Assembly (NCBI GenBank): GCA_964564015.1
Contig: CAZLZR010000014.1
Coordinates: 1-64,000 of the forward strand
Length of the DNA: 64,000 nucleotides
From: Acetivibrio sp964564015
GTDB taxonomy: Bacteria > Bacillota > Clostridia > Acetivibrionales > Acetivibrionaceae
Reading direction: 5' to 3'
Of this stretch, positions 45,039 through 55,177 are shown in pieces. The notes below the pieces were generated by a model that was not told where the DNA came from, did not search any database, and saw only the letters and a list, made by a program, of their open reading frames with translations. The stretch's first letter is position 1; each line of letters opens with the position of its first letter. The position numbers and the translations under genes are program-made.

Positions 45039-47834
45039 TTATCTCTTACGGTTACGCTGCTTTGCCAAAACCTTTGACAAATCCGAGCCATTGTCCTTCT
45101 TTACGTCTTTTTTCTCCTGCAATACCGTAGCCTTTTCCTTTAATGCAACAGGGCTTTTCTGTTTTTCTTCAACCTTTCGCCTCTCTGCCACATCCGTAGT
45201 TCGAGGTTTGCCACCTCTATCCAGCGGCTTTGACAACACCTTAACAATACTTCTGCTTGTATTGGCTATTTTGGCCAAAACAGGTTCAACCTTTTCAAAC
45301 GGTATATTAAGTCTTCTCAATGCAATGTCCATCATCATCAGGATTATTATCAATATCAGCAGAATATTGGTCATATCATTGATACTCACTGTCTGCTTAA
45401 GTTCTCCCGAAAAAACTTCCTTCGGGTCTTTCAATACTCTCCCACCGCTCTCTGATGCAAGCTTTTCGAGTACATTATCTTCACCCTTTGCAATAATATC
45501 ATATTCGGGAGAGTAGGGAATTATTATTCCGGAGCTTATGCTCTTTACTGCCTCACCATTGCTGTTGACACTTATATTTGCAATATATACCCCTGTTTCA
45601 TCTCCTGAAAAATTCCCACTGTACACCCCGGGTGAACTCGGCTCAAGCTTTGTCTTTTCCTCTTTGCCCTCAGGGCTTATTATTGTAGCCTCAACTGTTT
45701 CATTCTCCAACCTTTCGTCTGCCGGCAATGAAAGCTCTAAATTGCCCTTTCCGTTTACAACTCTGCCGTTAACGCTGTAATCATCCTTGACCTTCTTCTG
45801 CAAAAGCCAGGATACAAGGTTTTTCCAGAACCTTGGCGCCTGCTGCCACTGCATCCATTTTGAGGTCCACATTCCTTTTGCGTCCGAGGTCCATGCTGCT
45901 GTCCTTCCAAGTCCATACTGCCATGTAGCCAGCACAGGGTCATCCATGTCGCTTGAAAATATTACCCTTGCAGTACTTTTTGCCGTTGTGCCGACATATC
46001 CGTCCAATGCAGGTATTGAATCTATTTCGCTGAGTATTGGTGAATAAGCTGTGAGCTCCGGTGTAAACGTTCTGTTATTCAGATACGTTTTCCCTGCAAG
46101 AAAAGTTTCCTTGGCAAATATTTTCGGTATATCGGTAAATTCATCGGTAGCATAAAACCTTCCCTTACCTCCATAGGCAAGGGCTTTCAGCAGAGGAATA
46201 TCCGCTCCGCTTCCAACAGCAACCGTTGAAAGGGTTATATCTGCCTCATTTATTTTATCTATCAGTTTCTCATAGCCGGTCCTTTCCGCCTGTCCATCTG
46301 TCAGAAGTATTATATGTTTTAGCTTGGTGTCTGCATCCTTTAGTGAAAGATATGCTTCTTCAAGGGGCGGCAGTATGCTTGTTCCGCCTCCTGCTCTGAT
46401 TGTGCCTATGTCATCCTGTATAGCATTGAGGTTATCTGGTTTTTTAAGTTTTACAACCCACTTCAGAGCATTATCAAAACCTATAACACCTATCATATCA
46501 TCTTTCTTGATTACTTCAGTGGAACGTATAGCCGCTTCCTTTGCCAGTTCCACCTTTGAAACCCCGTACTGCCCATCAGCCATGCTGCCCGATTTATCTA
46601 TGACCAGTACCAGCCCCAAGTTTGGGTCTTCTTCCTTTGTCTTGATATCCATATTTACAGGCAGTACTTTTTCAAGCACTGTCTTATAATATCCTCCCGG
46701 GGCGTAACTATCATCTCCGCCTGTTACCAGCAGCCCCTTTCCAAGATGCCTTATTAAGACCTCCAGGTTATCTAAAAATTTATCATTAAACCGCTCTGCG
46801 GATACATTAGATATTATAAAGCCATCAAACTTCTGGAGTTCATCCATATCCACAGGGACATTATCCGGGTTGGTCACATGTACTTTAGCCTCACTCTCCA
46901 TTATTCTCGCAAGCTCTACTGCACCCTCATCCTTGTCCTGAATCACCAGTATCTGTGCTTTGTCTTCAATATAGCTGAATGTGGACATCTTATTATTCTG
47001 ACCCAAGGTGTCATCTTCAGCCTCAACTTCGGCAGAGTAAGTAACAACACCTCCTTTTAGAGCTGTATCTGAAAACACAAAATTATTCTCGCCTTTTTGT
47101 ATATCGACACTTATCTCGTTTGCCAGTTCTCTGTCCCTGTAAAGCTTTAACTTCCCTTTTGTTTTCACATTGCTGTTTATTTTTATTGAGACTTCAAACT
47201 TATCATTAAGCCTCAAAGTATCGGGCACTTTTATTCCCTTAACCTGAATTTCGTTTCCGGCCTCGTTTGTTAACTGGTAAACGTCAAGATTAATTCCCTG
47301 AGCGGTCAACGCTTCAGCAGCCTTTTGGGCATCCCCTGCATTTTCTTCCCCATCGCTTATGAGTACAATCCGCTTTCTGTCTTCTGCCGGAATTAGTGAT
47401 GCAGCGTTCTTCAAAGCCTGTTCAATATTGGTAAACCTACCGTTTATCATAGTCTGAACCGAACTGAAATCTACCTTCTCGGAGGGAGCTATTTCAACCG
47501 CCGTATCAGTTCCAAAGCTTATAACGGCAACCTTGTCGGAGGGTCTTTTACCCTTTAGTGCCTCTTTTACAAATACCTCTGCAGCCTCTCTTGAATTAAG
47601 TGTACTATCGGAACTGTCGACTACAAAAACAGTAGTTGAATTGTCGGAAACCTTTTTTAATCCAAATCCTGCAATGCTGAATACAAGAAATATGGCAACC
47701 AGAATTCTTAAAGCAATAACCGAACGCCTTCTCCACAATGTGAGCCTGGCAAGACGTTTTGCTCTGTACAATATAAATATTATAACCAGCGGCAACAATA
47801 ACAGCAGCAAAGGATAATTAAATCTAAACAGCAT
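45039..47834 (-). CDS. Large membrane protein with two VWA domains and a GATase1-like domain
   Basis: This 931-residue protein has N-terminal membrane helices (about 5-25 and 37-57). A first VWA-like domain carries VDSSDS; a second carries the complete MIDAS motif DKSGS in LVLVIDKSGSMADGQY. Between them lies a GATase1-like segment (KFDGFIISNVSAERF, GLLVTGGDDSYAPGG). Ig-like strands (ATIISPEGKEE...) and a final span (NMTNILLILIIILMMMDIAL-like) precede a basic cytoplasmic tail. ATG 47834 overlaps the preceding gene by 11 nt. MoxR-linked VWA proteins usually act in assembly or activation of surface complexes. Confidence 0.88.
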   Translation of the reverse strand: MLFRFNYPLLLLLLPLVIIFILYRAKRLARLTLWRRRSVIALRILVAIFLVFSIAGFGLKKVSDNSTTVFVVDSSDSTLNSREAAEVFVKEALKGKRPSDKVAVISFGTDTAVEIAPSEKVDFSSVQTMINGRFTNIEQALKNAASLIPAEDRKRIVLISDGEENAGDAQKAAEALTAQGINLDVYQLTNEAGNEIQVKGIKVPDTLRLNDKFEVSIKINSNVKTKGKLKLYRDRELANEISVDIQKGENNFVFSDTALKGGVVTYSAEVEAEDDTLGQNNKMSTFSYIEDKAQILVIQDKDEGAVELARIMESEAKVHVTNPDNVPVDMDELQKFDGFIISNVSAERFNDKFLDNLEVLIRHLGKGLLVTGGDDSYAPGGYYKTVLEKVLPVNMDIKTKEEDPNLGLVLVIDKSGSMADGQYGVSKVELAKEAAIRSTEVIKKDDMIGVIGFDNALKWVVKLKKPDNLNAIQDDIGTIRAGGGTSILPPLEEAYLSLKDADTKLKHIILLTDGQAERTGYEKLIDKINEADITLSTVAVGSGADIPLLKALAYGGKGRFYATDEFTDIPKIFAKETFLAGKTYLNNRTFTPELTAYSPILSEIDSIPALDGYVGTTAKSTARVIFSSDMDDPVLATWQYGLGRTAAWTSDAKGMWTSKWMQWQQAPRFWKNLVSWLLQKKVKDDYSVNGRVVNGKGNLELSLPADERLENETVEATIISPEGKEEKTKLEPSSPGVYSGNFSGDETGVYIANISVNSNGEAVKSISSGIIIPYSPEYDIIAKGEDNVLEKLASESGGRVLKDPKEVFSGELKQTVSINDMTNILLILIIILMMMDIALRRLNIPFEKVEPVLAKIANTSRSIVKVLSKPLDRGGKPRTTDVAERRKVEEKQKSPVALKEKATVLQEKKDVKKDNGSDLSKVLAKQRNRKR

Positions 47835-49638
47835 TTGTATAAACCCACCATTCTATTAATAAAACTATTAGTATCAGCCACAAAAATATCGTCTGAAGAT
47901 TCATTCCTGTATTGACAGGCTTCGGAGTATTTTCTCCGTCAGTGTCCTCATTTTGGTTCTCGACCTCTGCACCCTTCATAAGATTGGATTCTCTTTGAGA
48001 AGGTACGTTTACAGTAAAATAAAATTCCTGTTCCCCATCCTCACTTTTTTGCCTCAGAGTGTATAAACCCGGTTCATCCGTCTTGTCAAATACCCTTATC
48101 GGAAATGGGGGGGCAATTTGAACTTCTTCTCCGGAGGGGGTTTCAATGAATGCTTCCTCGGTTTTCGGACCGATATTGAACTCTATCCCTTCATCGGCAT
48201 ATACGTTTTCTGCATTGTTCACCGATTGGGGCAGCAGCCAATCCATGGAGTTTGCCATAATAATCGGGAATACAGGTGTAAGTGGAATGTCTGTATTATG
48301 AATATCAAACCCAAATACCATTACCCTCATGTTTTCATGCACCCCGGCAAATGCAGCGGTTCCATCCTTAAGCCTCAAAATCTCCCTGCCCCATGACGGC
48401 ACTTTCAGAATCTTTGTCTTTCCAATAGAAAAGTCAAATCCTTCCACATACTTGAATATATCCTCTCCAAGATCTTCAACAACAGGTGTCTCCACTTCTC
48501 CAAGCACTTCAAACATCTTGTTTTTTGGAGGATTAAACACCATTATATTCCCATCATCCGGAATTTTGTCGGGTAAAATTCCGTCAAATATATATAAATC
48601 ATATCCTTTCCACTCGTCACTGTTTTCATAGCCTGTCTTGTATAATTCAACACCGCTGTACAAAGCTGCAACCTTCTCAATAAACACGTTGCCTTCCGTG
48701 ACAAGCAGTGCCTTATATTCCTTATTATTATTCACCGCATTAAATGCTCTGTTGTCCTCATTGAGTGCATCCTTTATATCTATCCTTGCCTCAATAAGCT
48801 TTATATCCGACAAAACGCCGTTCCAGTACACATTTGCTGTTTCTCCCTTTTTAACTTCAACATTCCGGGCATCAAAAACCTCTCCATCCACATACAAACT
48901 CACAGGAACACTTGCATCAGCATTACTGTAATTAGATATTCCGGTAAGAACCGTTATTCCCTTTTCGGTCTTTGCATGGGACATCGTTGTAACAGCAAAA
49001 TTGTCACCATTATTTGAAATATATGAAAACTCTACTTCTGTGCCGGGAATATTTATCGGGCTGTCACCAAATACAACCACCCGGGTTCCCTGATACTGCT
49101 TTAAAATAGAAGCTATAAGGCTTTCTGCATCCTCTGTATTTGAAACACTGTTTGAAGCTTTAAGTTTATTGAGCTTATCAAGGAGACTCCCTTTATTACT
49201 GCTTAAGTTTTCTTCAATAGTTACACTCTTTCCAACACTAATAAGAGTTACCTTTGTACCTGGCTTTAAGTTACCTATCAGCTGCTCAGCCCTGCTTTTT
49301 GCCTCATCAAACCTGCTTATTCCCACATCTGTAGCTTTCGTGCTCAAGGAAGTGTCCAATGCGATAATTACATGCTCTGCACCACTGCCGACAGCATTTA
49401 TAAACGGCCTTGCCAGTGCAATAACCAGCAGGAGCGCAGCTATAATCTGCAATATCATTAAAAGGTTCCTCTTCAATTTCTGCCATGGTGCATTAGCCTC
49501 AAGATCCTTTAACACCTCTTCCCATAAAAAAAGGCTTGAAACGGTGTAATCCTTGTGTCTCTGCTTTAAAAGATAAAGTATAATAATTATAGGAATTGTA
49601 ATTAAGCCTAAGAATGCCCATGGTGAATAAAAAGTCAT
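47824..49638 (-). CDS. BatA/VWA membrane protein
   Basis: This 604-residue protein begins with the BatA-type N-terminal membrane domain (FYSPWAFLGLITIPIIIILYLLKQR; WQKLKRNLLMILQIIAALLLVIALARP), followed by a VWA domain with LDTSLS as the MIDAS start. A GATase1-like segment contains YDLYIFDGILPDKIP. The C-terminus has a single span before TNAV. ATG 49638 overlaps the DUF58 stop (ATGA), indicating coupled translation. Confidence 0.9.
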   Translation of the reverse strand: MTFYSPWAFLGLITIPIIIILYLLKQRHKDYTVSSLFLWEEVLKDLEANAPWQKLKRNLLMILQIIAALLLVIALARPFINAVGSGAEHVIIALDTSLSTKATDVGISRFDEAKSRAEQLIGNLKPGTKVTLISVGKSVTIEENLSSNKGSLLDKLNKLKASNSVSNTEDAESLIASILKQYQGTRVVVFGDSPINIPGTEVEFSYISNNGDNFAVTTMSHAKTEKGITVLTGISNYSNADASVPVSLYVDGEVFDARNVEVKKGETANVYWNGVLSDIKLIEARIDIKDALNEDNRAFNAVNNNKEYKALLVTEGNVFIEKVAALYSGVELYKTGYENSDEWKGYDLYIFDGILPDKIPDDGNIMVFNPPKNKMFEVLGEVETPVVEDLGEDIFKYVEGFDFSIGKTKILKVPSWGREILRLKDGTAAFAGVHENMRVMVFGFDIHNTDIPLTPVFPIIMANSMDWLLPQSVNNAENVYADEGIEFNIGPKTEEAFIETPSGEEVQIAPPFPIRVFDKTDEPGLYTLRQKSEDGEQEFYFTVNVPSQRESNLMKGAEVENQNEDTDGENTPKPVNTGMNLQTIFLWLILIVLLIEWWVYTNAV

Positions 49639-50501
49639 ACCCTGTCCACCACCATCCTGACCATCTTCTCAGCAGGAAATGATGTATCCATAAATATATA
49701 GTTTACTCCCCTTACTGCGCACAAATCTTCAATATTTGTTTTAAAGCTGTTATACACCTTTCTGTAGGTCTTAATAAGTTCCGGAGATGAAGTCACATCT
49801 CTGAACTCGCCTGTTTCAGAATCAATGAGCCTTAAACTCATACCAATTTCAGGAGTGATCTCCTCCGGAGCAAGCATGTGGCACACATAGATCTCCTGCT
49901 TTTTAAACTGCAGGTAATTTATCATATCCAGGAAATTTCCCTTCGTAAAAAAGTCTGAAATTATTATAGAAATTCCCCTACCGCTCTTAAAATTGTATTT
50001 TGAGATTGTATTGTAAATATCTGTTGTCCCGGAATAGTCCAGAGTTTCCAAAAGGCTTTGTATCCGGCTGAAAGAATTTTTTCCCCTTAAGTCTGACTTA
50101 TACTTATCCACAATGCTATTGAGGCACACCAAAGAAACCCTGTCATAACTGCAAAGGCTAATATAGCCAAGTGCTGCTGCAAGTCTCCTTGAAGCAATAC
50201 TTTTATTAGGTTCACCCCAATCCATTGATTTACTATTGTCCAGAAAAATATGGACGGGTGCCTCCCTCTCCTCCATAAATAGCTTTATAAAGAGCTTTTC
50301 AAATCTTCCATAGGCATTCCAGTCAATCCTTTTAAAATCATCACCGATCGAGTATTCCCTGTAATCGGAGAACTCCACAGAGCTTCCCTTCGCTCTAGAT
50401 TTCCTGTTACCTGAAGCGCCAGCAGCCAGAGTTATTTTAGAGGTAATAACCAATTGTTCTAGTTTTCGTAAAAAATCGCTGTCAAAAAGTTCGCTCTTCA
50501 A
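49635..50501 (-). CDS. DUF58 protein
   Basis: This protein of about 288 residues carries the DUF58 signature SDYREYSIGDDFKRIDWNAYGR and a VWA-like metal site DNSKSM. The start chosen is TTG 50501, with GGTGAGG 6 nt upstream; a GTG at 50522 is possible but has no ribosome site. DUF58 proteins lie next to MoxR ATPases across bacteria and probably act as their substrate or adaptor. Confidence 0.88.
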   Translation of the reverse strand: MKSELFDSDFLRKLEQLVITSKITLAAGASGNRKSRAKGSSVEFSDYREYSIGDDFKRIDWNAYGRFEKLFIKLFMEEREAPVHIFLDNSKSMDWGEPNKSIASRRLAAALGYISLCSYDRVSLVCLNSIVDKYKSDLRGKNSFSRIQSLLETLDYSGTTDIYNTISKYNFKSGRGISIIISDFFTKGNFLDMINYLQFKKQEIYVCHMLAPEEITPEIGMSLRLIDSETGEFRDVTSSPELIKTYRKVYNSFKTNIEDLCAVRGVNYIFMDTSFPAEKMVRMVVDRV

Positions 50502-50536
50502 CTTAAGCCTCACCTTTCGCACATATTTTTATCTGC

Positions 50537-51523
50537 TTACTGCTTATCGAGGTCTGCTATTATCTGTCCAATTACATTATCGGTTGTAATTCCTTCAGAC
50601 ATGCCCTCAAAATTGAGGAAAATCCTGTGTCTTAGCGCCGGGTAGGCAACATATTTTATATCTTCAAAAGCGACGTTATATCTTCCCTCTAAAACTGCAC
50701 GTATTTTTGCAGTTGATACTATTGCCTGTGCACCCCTTGGGCTTGAACCGAAACGAATAAATTTTTTGGAGACCTCCGCTGCATGCTCACTTGATGGATG
50801 TGTAGCAAGTATCAGCTTTACTGCGTACTCGAGTACAGGCTTTGCAACCGGAATTTCTCTTGTTATGTTTCTTATAGACAGGATTTCCTCCCCTGTTGTA
50901 ACTCTCTCAAGCTCGGCGTCCTCCTGTGAGGTTGTCATGGATACTATATCCACAAGCTCACCAAGGGAAGGAAAGGGAACATTCAATTTAAACAAAAATC
51001 TGTCCATCTGCGCTTCCGGAAGGGGATAAGTTCCTTCCATCTCAATGGGGTTCTGAGTTGCTAAAACGAAAAAGGGCTGGGGTAATGTGTAAGTATTGTT
51101 ACCGACAGTTACAGTCCTTTCCTGCATTGCCTCCAAGAGAGCGCTCTGCGTCTTTGGCGTGGCTCTGTTTATTTCATCCGCCAGTACAATATTGCTAAAT
51201 ATCGGACCTGGCTGGAACTTAAAGTTTCCACCCTTATCATCTGATTTTGTAACAATATTTGTACCTACAACATCCGCAGGCATCAAGTCCGGAGTAAACT
51301 GAATTCTTGAAAACTGAAGGTTCATGACCTTTCCCAAAGTTTTAACCAAGCGGGTTTTACCAAGTCCCGGTACTCCTTCTAAAAGTACATTTCCACCGGC
51401 AAATATTGAAATAAGCACCTGGCGTATAAGGTCACTCTGCCCCACCATATGTTTTGCTACTTCCTTCTCAATTCTGGCTGCTGCATCTATAACACTTTTA
51501 ATGTCTTTCTCATTTACCTCCAT
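50537..51523 (-). CDS. MoxR-family AAA+ ATPase
   Basis: This 328-residue AAA+ ATPase has Walker A GVPGLGKT (50-57), Walker B LADEIN (115-119), the MoxR signature RATPKTQSALLEAMQERTV, sensor 1 ATQNPIEMEGTYPLPEAQMDRF, and sensor 2 GSSPRGAQA. MoxR proteins act as chaperones that help VWA partners fold or insert metals. AGGGAGG lies before ATG 51523. It sits centrally in the cluster, 14-36 nt from the DUF58 gene. Confidence 0.95.
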   Translation of the reverse strand: MEVNEKDIKSVIDAAARIEKEVAKHMVGQSDLIRQVLISIFAGGNVLLEGVPGLGKTRLVKTLGKVMNLQFSRIQFTPDLMPADVVGTNIVTKSDDKGGNFKFQPGPIFSNIVLADEINRATPKTQSALLEAMQERTVTVGNNTYTLPQPFFVLATQNPIEMEGTYPLPEAQMDRFLFKLNVPFPSLGELVDIVSMTTSQEDAELERVTTGEEILSIRNITREIPVAKPVLEYAVKLILATHPSSEHAAEVSKKFIRFGSSPRGAQAIVSTAKIRAVLEGRYNVAFEDIKYVAYPALRHRIFLNFEGMSEGITTDNVIGQIIADLDKQ

Positions 51524-51574
51524 GTTGGCCTCCCTGTATTTTATCCCTTATATAATATATATATATATATTATC

Positions 51575-53377
51575 CTACTCCAATGTTGAAAAATAGTCTC
51601 TTACCAAGTCCTTCATCCCGGAAGGGATCTGCGCCTCACCCAATCCGGCCATAGCCTCATCCCTATATTCTTCATACACTTCATTATATGGTACTATACC
51701 ACCCTCTCCAAGCGGTACACTTTTTACATCCGTCCACTGACTTTGTCCGCTGCCGCTCTTTGTCCCATTGACCTGGGATGTTTCCGAATTGCCCCCCAAG
51801 CGCTTAGGATCATAAATAGCCTCATACTCTTCCTCATTTTTACCACCAGGTTTTTTGCCAGCTCCTGACGATCCGCCTTCAGAGTACCCTGCATCTTCAT
51901 TAGTGGAGCCATTACCTGCCCCACCACCTTTACCTGCTCCGCCATTTCCACCATTGCCAGAGCCACTACCGCCGCCCTGGTTACCTGAATTTCCGCTGCC
52001 ATTCTGGTTACCCTTACCACTTTGGCCACCTTGGCCACTCTGTTCTCCCTGGCCACCCTGCCCACCTTCACCGTTCTGCCCGCTTTGAGAACCTTGGCCG
52101 CTATTGCCTGACTGATTGCCCGACTGTCCTGAAGCGCCTTGCTGACCTGACTGATTACCTTGCAGGCCAACCCCGCTTTGTCCGTCTCCACTCTGGTTCC
52201 CTGCCTGCTGTCCACTACTTTGTGCGATATTCACGTTCATTCCTGCCTGTTTTGATATTTCGTACTTTGAACTGTTTATCGCTTGAATCAACCGGTCAAT
52301 AGAGTTATTTTCACTCTGCTGCGCTGCGGTTAAACTTCCTGCACCGTTCTCCACCGAATTCTCCAAATCCTTTGCCAGCGCATCAAGATTATTCTCAATG
52401 GAATCATTATTTTCTGATTTCATGGCGTCAGACAAAGCGGTCAGATCCTCTGACAGCTTACTGTCCGATACTTCCCCGGCAGCTTCTTTAAAATGTTCTG
52501 CCAATTCATCCACATCTTTCTTCTGCGCACTTTCAAGCTTTTCCTTAATATCCTCAATGGCATCTTTAATTCCTTCAGCATCTCCATTTTTAAGGGCATC
52601 ACTCAAATCTTTCGCCAGTTTGTTGCCCGATAGCTTTTCGGAAATTTTTTGAAGATCCTTGTTAGCTTCACTGTTTTTTAATTTGTCCAGTTCATGCCTT
52701 GCTTTCGACAACGATTTCAACGCATCCTCTTCATCCTTTGAACTGTTTAAATCTTTCAGCAGTTGATCCACTTCTTTATTCAACTCATTTAGCTTTTTAT
52801 CGGAAAGCATGGATGACTTTTCAATACCTTTACGCTCTTCGTCCAGCTTTTTTACCTGGTTTTTAGTTTCGTTTATTATACCTTCTGCTTCGTCCGCCTT
52901 TTCCCTGGCTCCGGTTGGAATTATCAGAGTTACAAGAACCATTAACAAAATTGTAATTCCTATAAATATCTTCAAAGTCGGAATCCTTATGGGATATAAA
53001 GCTTTGAAATTGGCATTTGAAACTGCTCTTAGGGCATCCTCCCTTTGCATTTTTGCAATAGGCGAATCTTCATGCTGAAGCTGATATGCTGTTACAAGTC
53101 GTTCCTTTAACCCTAATGAGTCTCCTATCTTTATTGTCTTTTGAGGTTTCGGTCCTAGAAAAAGCGATGCTGCCAATGCAACCAGAATTATACCTGAGTA
53201 TATTCCAATAAGTTTTGTCTCAACATATGTGATGGGAAAAAACAGCGCCGTTATTGACAGTATCAAAGACAGTACGCCGGCAAGAATAAACGCATATGTC
53301 CAGCACAAAAAAGCATTATTGAGATGTATTCTTCTACTCAAAGGTCTTACGGCCTTGAAAATATTTTTTACGTCCAT
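51575..53377 (-). CDS. Membrane-anchored coiled-coil protein with Gly/Gln/Ser-rich region
   Basis: This 600-residue protein has four hydrophobic spans near the N-terminus (about 20-90 and 135-160). A long charged coiled coil (about 165-365) of EELAEHFKEAAGEVSD-type heptads follows, then about 150 residues rich in Gly, Gln, Ser and Asn (GQSGQ, GGQGG), and a short folded end (GGIVPYNEVYEEYRDEAMAGL). The start is ATG 53377 with AGGAGG 7 nt upstream; a TTG at 53395 is rejected. It resembles DUF4175-like companions of MoxR clusters only in layout. The coiled coil suggests multimer formation at the membrane. Confidence 0.8.
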   Translation of the reverse strand: MDVKNIFKAVRPLSRRIHLNNAFLCWTYAFILAGVLSLILSITALFFPITYVETKLIGIYSGIILVALAASLFLGPKPQKTIKIGDSLGLKERLVTAYQLQHEDSPIAKMQREDALRAVSNANFKALYPIRIPTLKIFIGITILLMVLVTLIIPTGAREKADEAEGIINETKNQVKKLDEERKGIEKSSMLSDKKLNELNKEVDQLLKDLNSSKDEEDALKSLSKARHELDKLKNSEANKDLQKISEKLSGNKLAKDLSDALKNGDAEGIKDAIEDIKEKLESAQKKDVDELAEHFKEAAGEVSDSKLSEDLTALSDAMKSENNDSIENNLDALAKDLENSVENGAGSLTAAQQSENNSIDRLIQAINSSKYEISKQAGMNVNIAQSSGQQAGNQSGDGQSGVGLQGNQSGQQGASGQSGNQSGNSGQGSQSGQNGEGGQGGQGEQSGQGGQSGKGNQNGSGNSGNQGGGSGSGNGGNGGAGKGGGAGNGSTNEDAGYSEGGSSGAGKKPGGKNEEEYEAIYDPKRLGGNSETSQVNGTKSGSGQSQWTDVKSVPLGEGGIVPYNEVYEEYRDEAMAGLGEAQIPSGMKDLVRDYFSTLE

Positions 53378-53397
53378 AAGAACTCCTCCTGACAATT

Positions 53398-54255
53398 TTA
53401 CTTAACCGGTTTGAGTTTCCATGCACTTAAGAATATTAGCAATGCTGACGTAATCAAATCAAAACCCAAATTAATTATCCATGGCTTTATTACTATGCTA
53501 ACGCCGGCAGTACTTGATGACGCTATACCCAAACCGGATAAAACCATGTCGCTTGACAATGTGTTTTCAATTACTGAACCAAATCCAAAAAGCGGATTTG
53601 AAAACAGAAAAGCTACAATCTGATAATACTGAGGCGTAGACGCAAATCTATCCACAAAAAAGAAATATAATAGCATTACTATATATGTTCCTATTGTTAG
53701 AAAACCAATTGTCAAAAAAGACATCACTATTGAAACTATGGTCTTCTTAAATATTGTTGAATAAAATGTACCCAGGCTTCCAAGCAATAATGCAGTTCCA
53801 ATATAAAACAGGAATAACCGCAGCAAATCCGTAGGCTTAACACCTCCAAACAGGAATACTATTCCCATAATAGGCAATGAAGCAGTAATCAGCAGTAATA
53901 CATGTGCTATGGACACAACTATCTTTCCTATAACAACCTTGAACGTGGAAAAACTTGTACAGAGAAGCAGATCTAAAGTCTGACGCTCCCTTTCACTGCT
54001 TATTGCGCCTCCAGTTAAAACAGGAGTAATGAACAGCAGTAAAAGGAATTGAAAAAGAGCAAGCGTATTATATGCATTAATTGCCACCCTTGGGTTAAAA
54101 CTCTGAAATCCCCTCATACCCAGTTGGTTATTTGCCAAAAAATACAGAAATACAACCAGGAGAAGAAAGCCAAGATATAGAGAGATCAACACAGGGGCTC
54201 TCCATCCCCTCATTTTTGTTTTTAATTCCTTTTCAATTACGGGATTCATTTGCAT
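53398..54255 (-). CDS. ABC-2 type permease (GldF-like)
   Basis: This 285-residue permease has six spans and the ABC-2 motif PVLTGGAISSERERQTLDLLLCTSFS. Its start overlaps the end of the ATPase gene by 23 nt. The pair is close to ABC-2 systems annotated GldA/GldF-like. It is followed 20 nt later by the coiled-coil gene, so the transporter belongs to the MoxR/VWA cluster. Confidence 0.88.
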   Translation of the reverse strand: MQMNPVIEKELKTKMRGWRAPVLISLYLGFLLLVVFLYFLANNQLGMRGFQSFNPRVAINAYNTLALFQFLLLLFITPVLTGGAISSERERQTLDLLLCTSFSTFKVVIGKIVVSIAHVLLLITASLPIMGIVFLFGGVKPTDLLRLFLFYIGTALLLGSLGTFYSTIFKKTIVSIVMSFLTIGFLTIGTYIVMLLYFFFVDRFASTPQYYQIVAFLFSNPLFGFGSVIENTLSSDMVLSGLGIASSSTAGVSIVIKPWIINLGFDLITSALLIFLSAWKLKPVK

Positions 54256-55177
54256 TTTCTTCTCCTCCTATCAGATGCATGAAAACAGATTCAAGGTTTT
54301 TTTCCACCTCGGTAAATGAAACAATCGGAATCTCATTCTTTATTGCAGCCTTTAAAATTTCAGCCATTACTTCATCAGATCCGTTAAAATCCGCTTCGAG
54401 ATAATCATTGTGAACACTAACCGTCCCAACAGAAGGCTGTTCCTTCAAAAGTTTTACCGCCCCATCAAGCTCTCCTAATACTTTTACACGTATAACCCTG
54501 CTATGGGATGTCTTTTGCATTATCTCTTCGACGGTGCCACTAATAACCATTTTCCCTCTTTCTATTATACCAATGGATGTACATAACTCAGCAAGCTCCG
54601 GCAATATATGCGAACTGATGATTATAGTTTTGCCTAAGTCTCTCAGTTCTTTGAGCACTTCCTTCATCTCAACCCGGGCTTTCGGATCAAGCCCTGATGC
54701 GGGTTCGTCAAGAATGAGCAGCTCCGGGTTGTGTATAAGGCTCCTTGCGAGGCACAGCCTCTGCTTCATTCCTCTTGACAGGTCATCCACATAAAAATCT
54801 TTCTTCTCTGTCAGATTCACTAGTTCAAGCAACTGGTCTGTAATCTTTGGCCTCTCACTTTTTTCAATACCATATACTCCAGAGTAGAAATCCATGTACT
54901 CCGTTACCTTTAGATCATCATATACTCCAAAAAAGTCCGGCATATATCCGATTTTGTTTTTAAATGATACCGGACACTCCAATATATCCATTCCGTCAAT
55001 AACTACTTTTCCACTAGTAGGTTTTAAAAGCCCCGCCACAATTTTCATTGTTGTTGTCTTACCGGCACCATTTGCACCTACAAAACCGTATATATGACCC
55101 TTACCGATTTCAAGCGATAGATTATCAACGGCCTTAAATTTACCATAGATCTTAACAAGATTTTCTATAATAAGCAT
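54233..55177 (-). CDS. ABC transporter ATP-binding protein
   Basis: This 314-residue ATPase has Walker A GANGAGKT (34-41), signature LSRGMKQRLCLA, Walker B LLILDEPASGLD and a C-terminal regulatory extension of about 90 residues. Its start is ATG 55177, sharing one base with the TAA of the preceding gene (TAATG), so translation is coupled. A longer frame from 55216 lies inside that gene and is rejected. Confidence 0.93.
   Translation of the reverse strand: MLIIENLVKIYGKFKAVDNLSLEIGKGHIYGFVGANGAGKTTTMKIVAGLLKPTSGKVVIDGMDILECPVSFKNKIGYMPDFFGVYDDLKVTEYMDFYSGVYGIEKSERPKITDQLLELVNLTEKKDFYVDDLSRGMKQRLCLARSLIHNPELLILDEPASGLDPKARVEMKEVLKELRDLGKTIIISSHILPELAELCTSIGIIERGKMVISGTVEEIMQKTSHSRVIRVKVLGELDGAVKLLKEQPSVGTVSVHNDYLEADFNGSDEVMAEILKAAIKNEIPIVSFTEVEKNLESVFMHLIGGEENANESRN

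Noticed and set aside
51855..52088. Pro-rich open frame on the plus strand
   Set aside because: Antisense shadow of the Gly/Gln-rich region of the coiled-coil protein.
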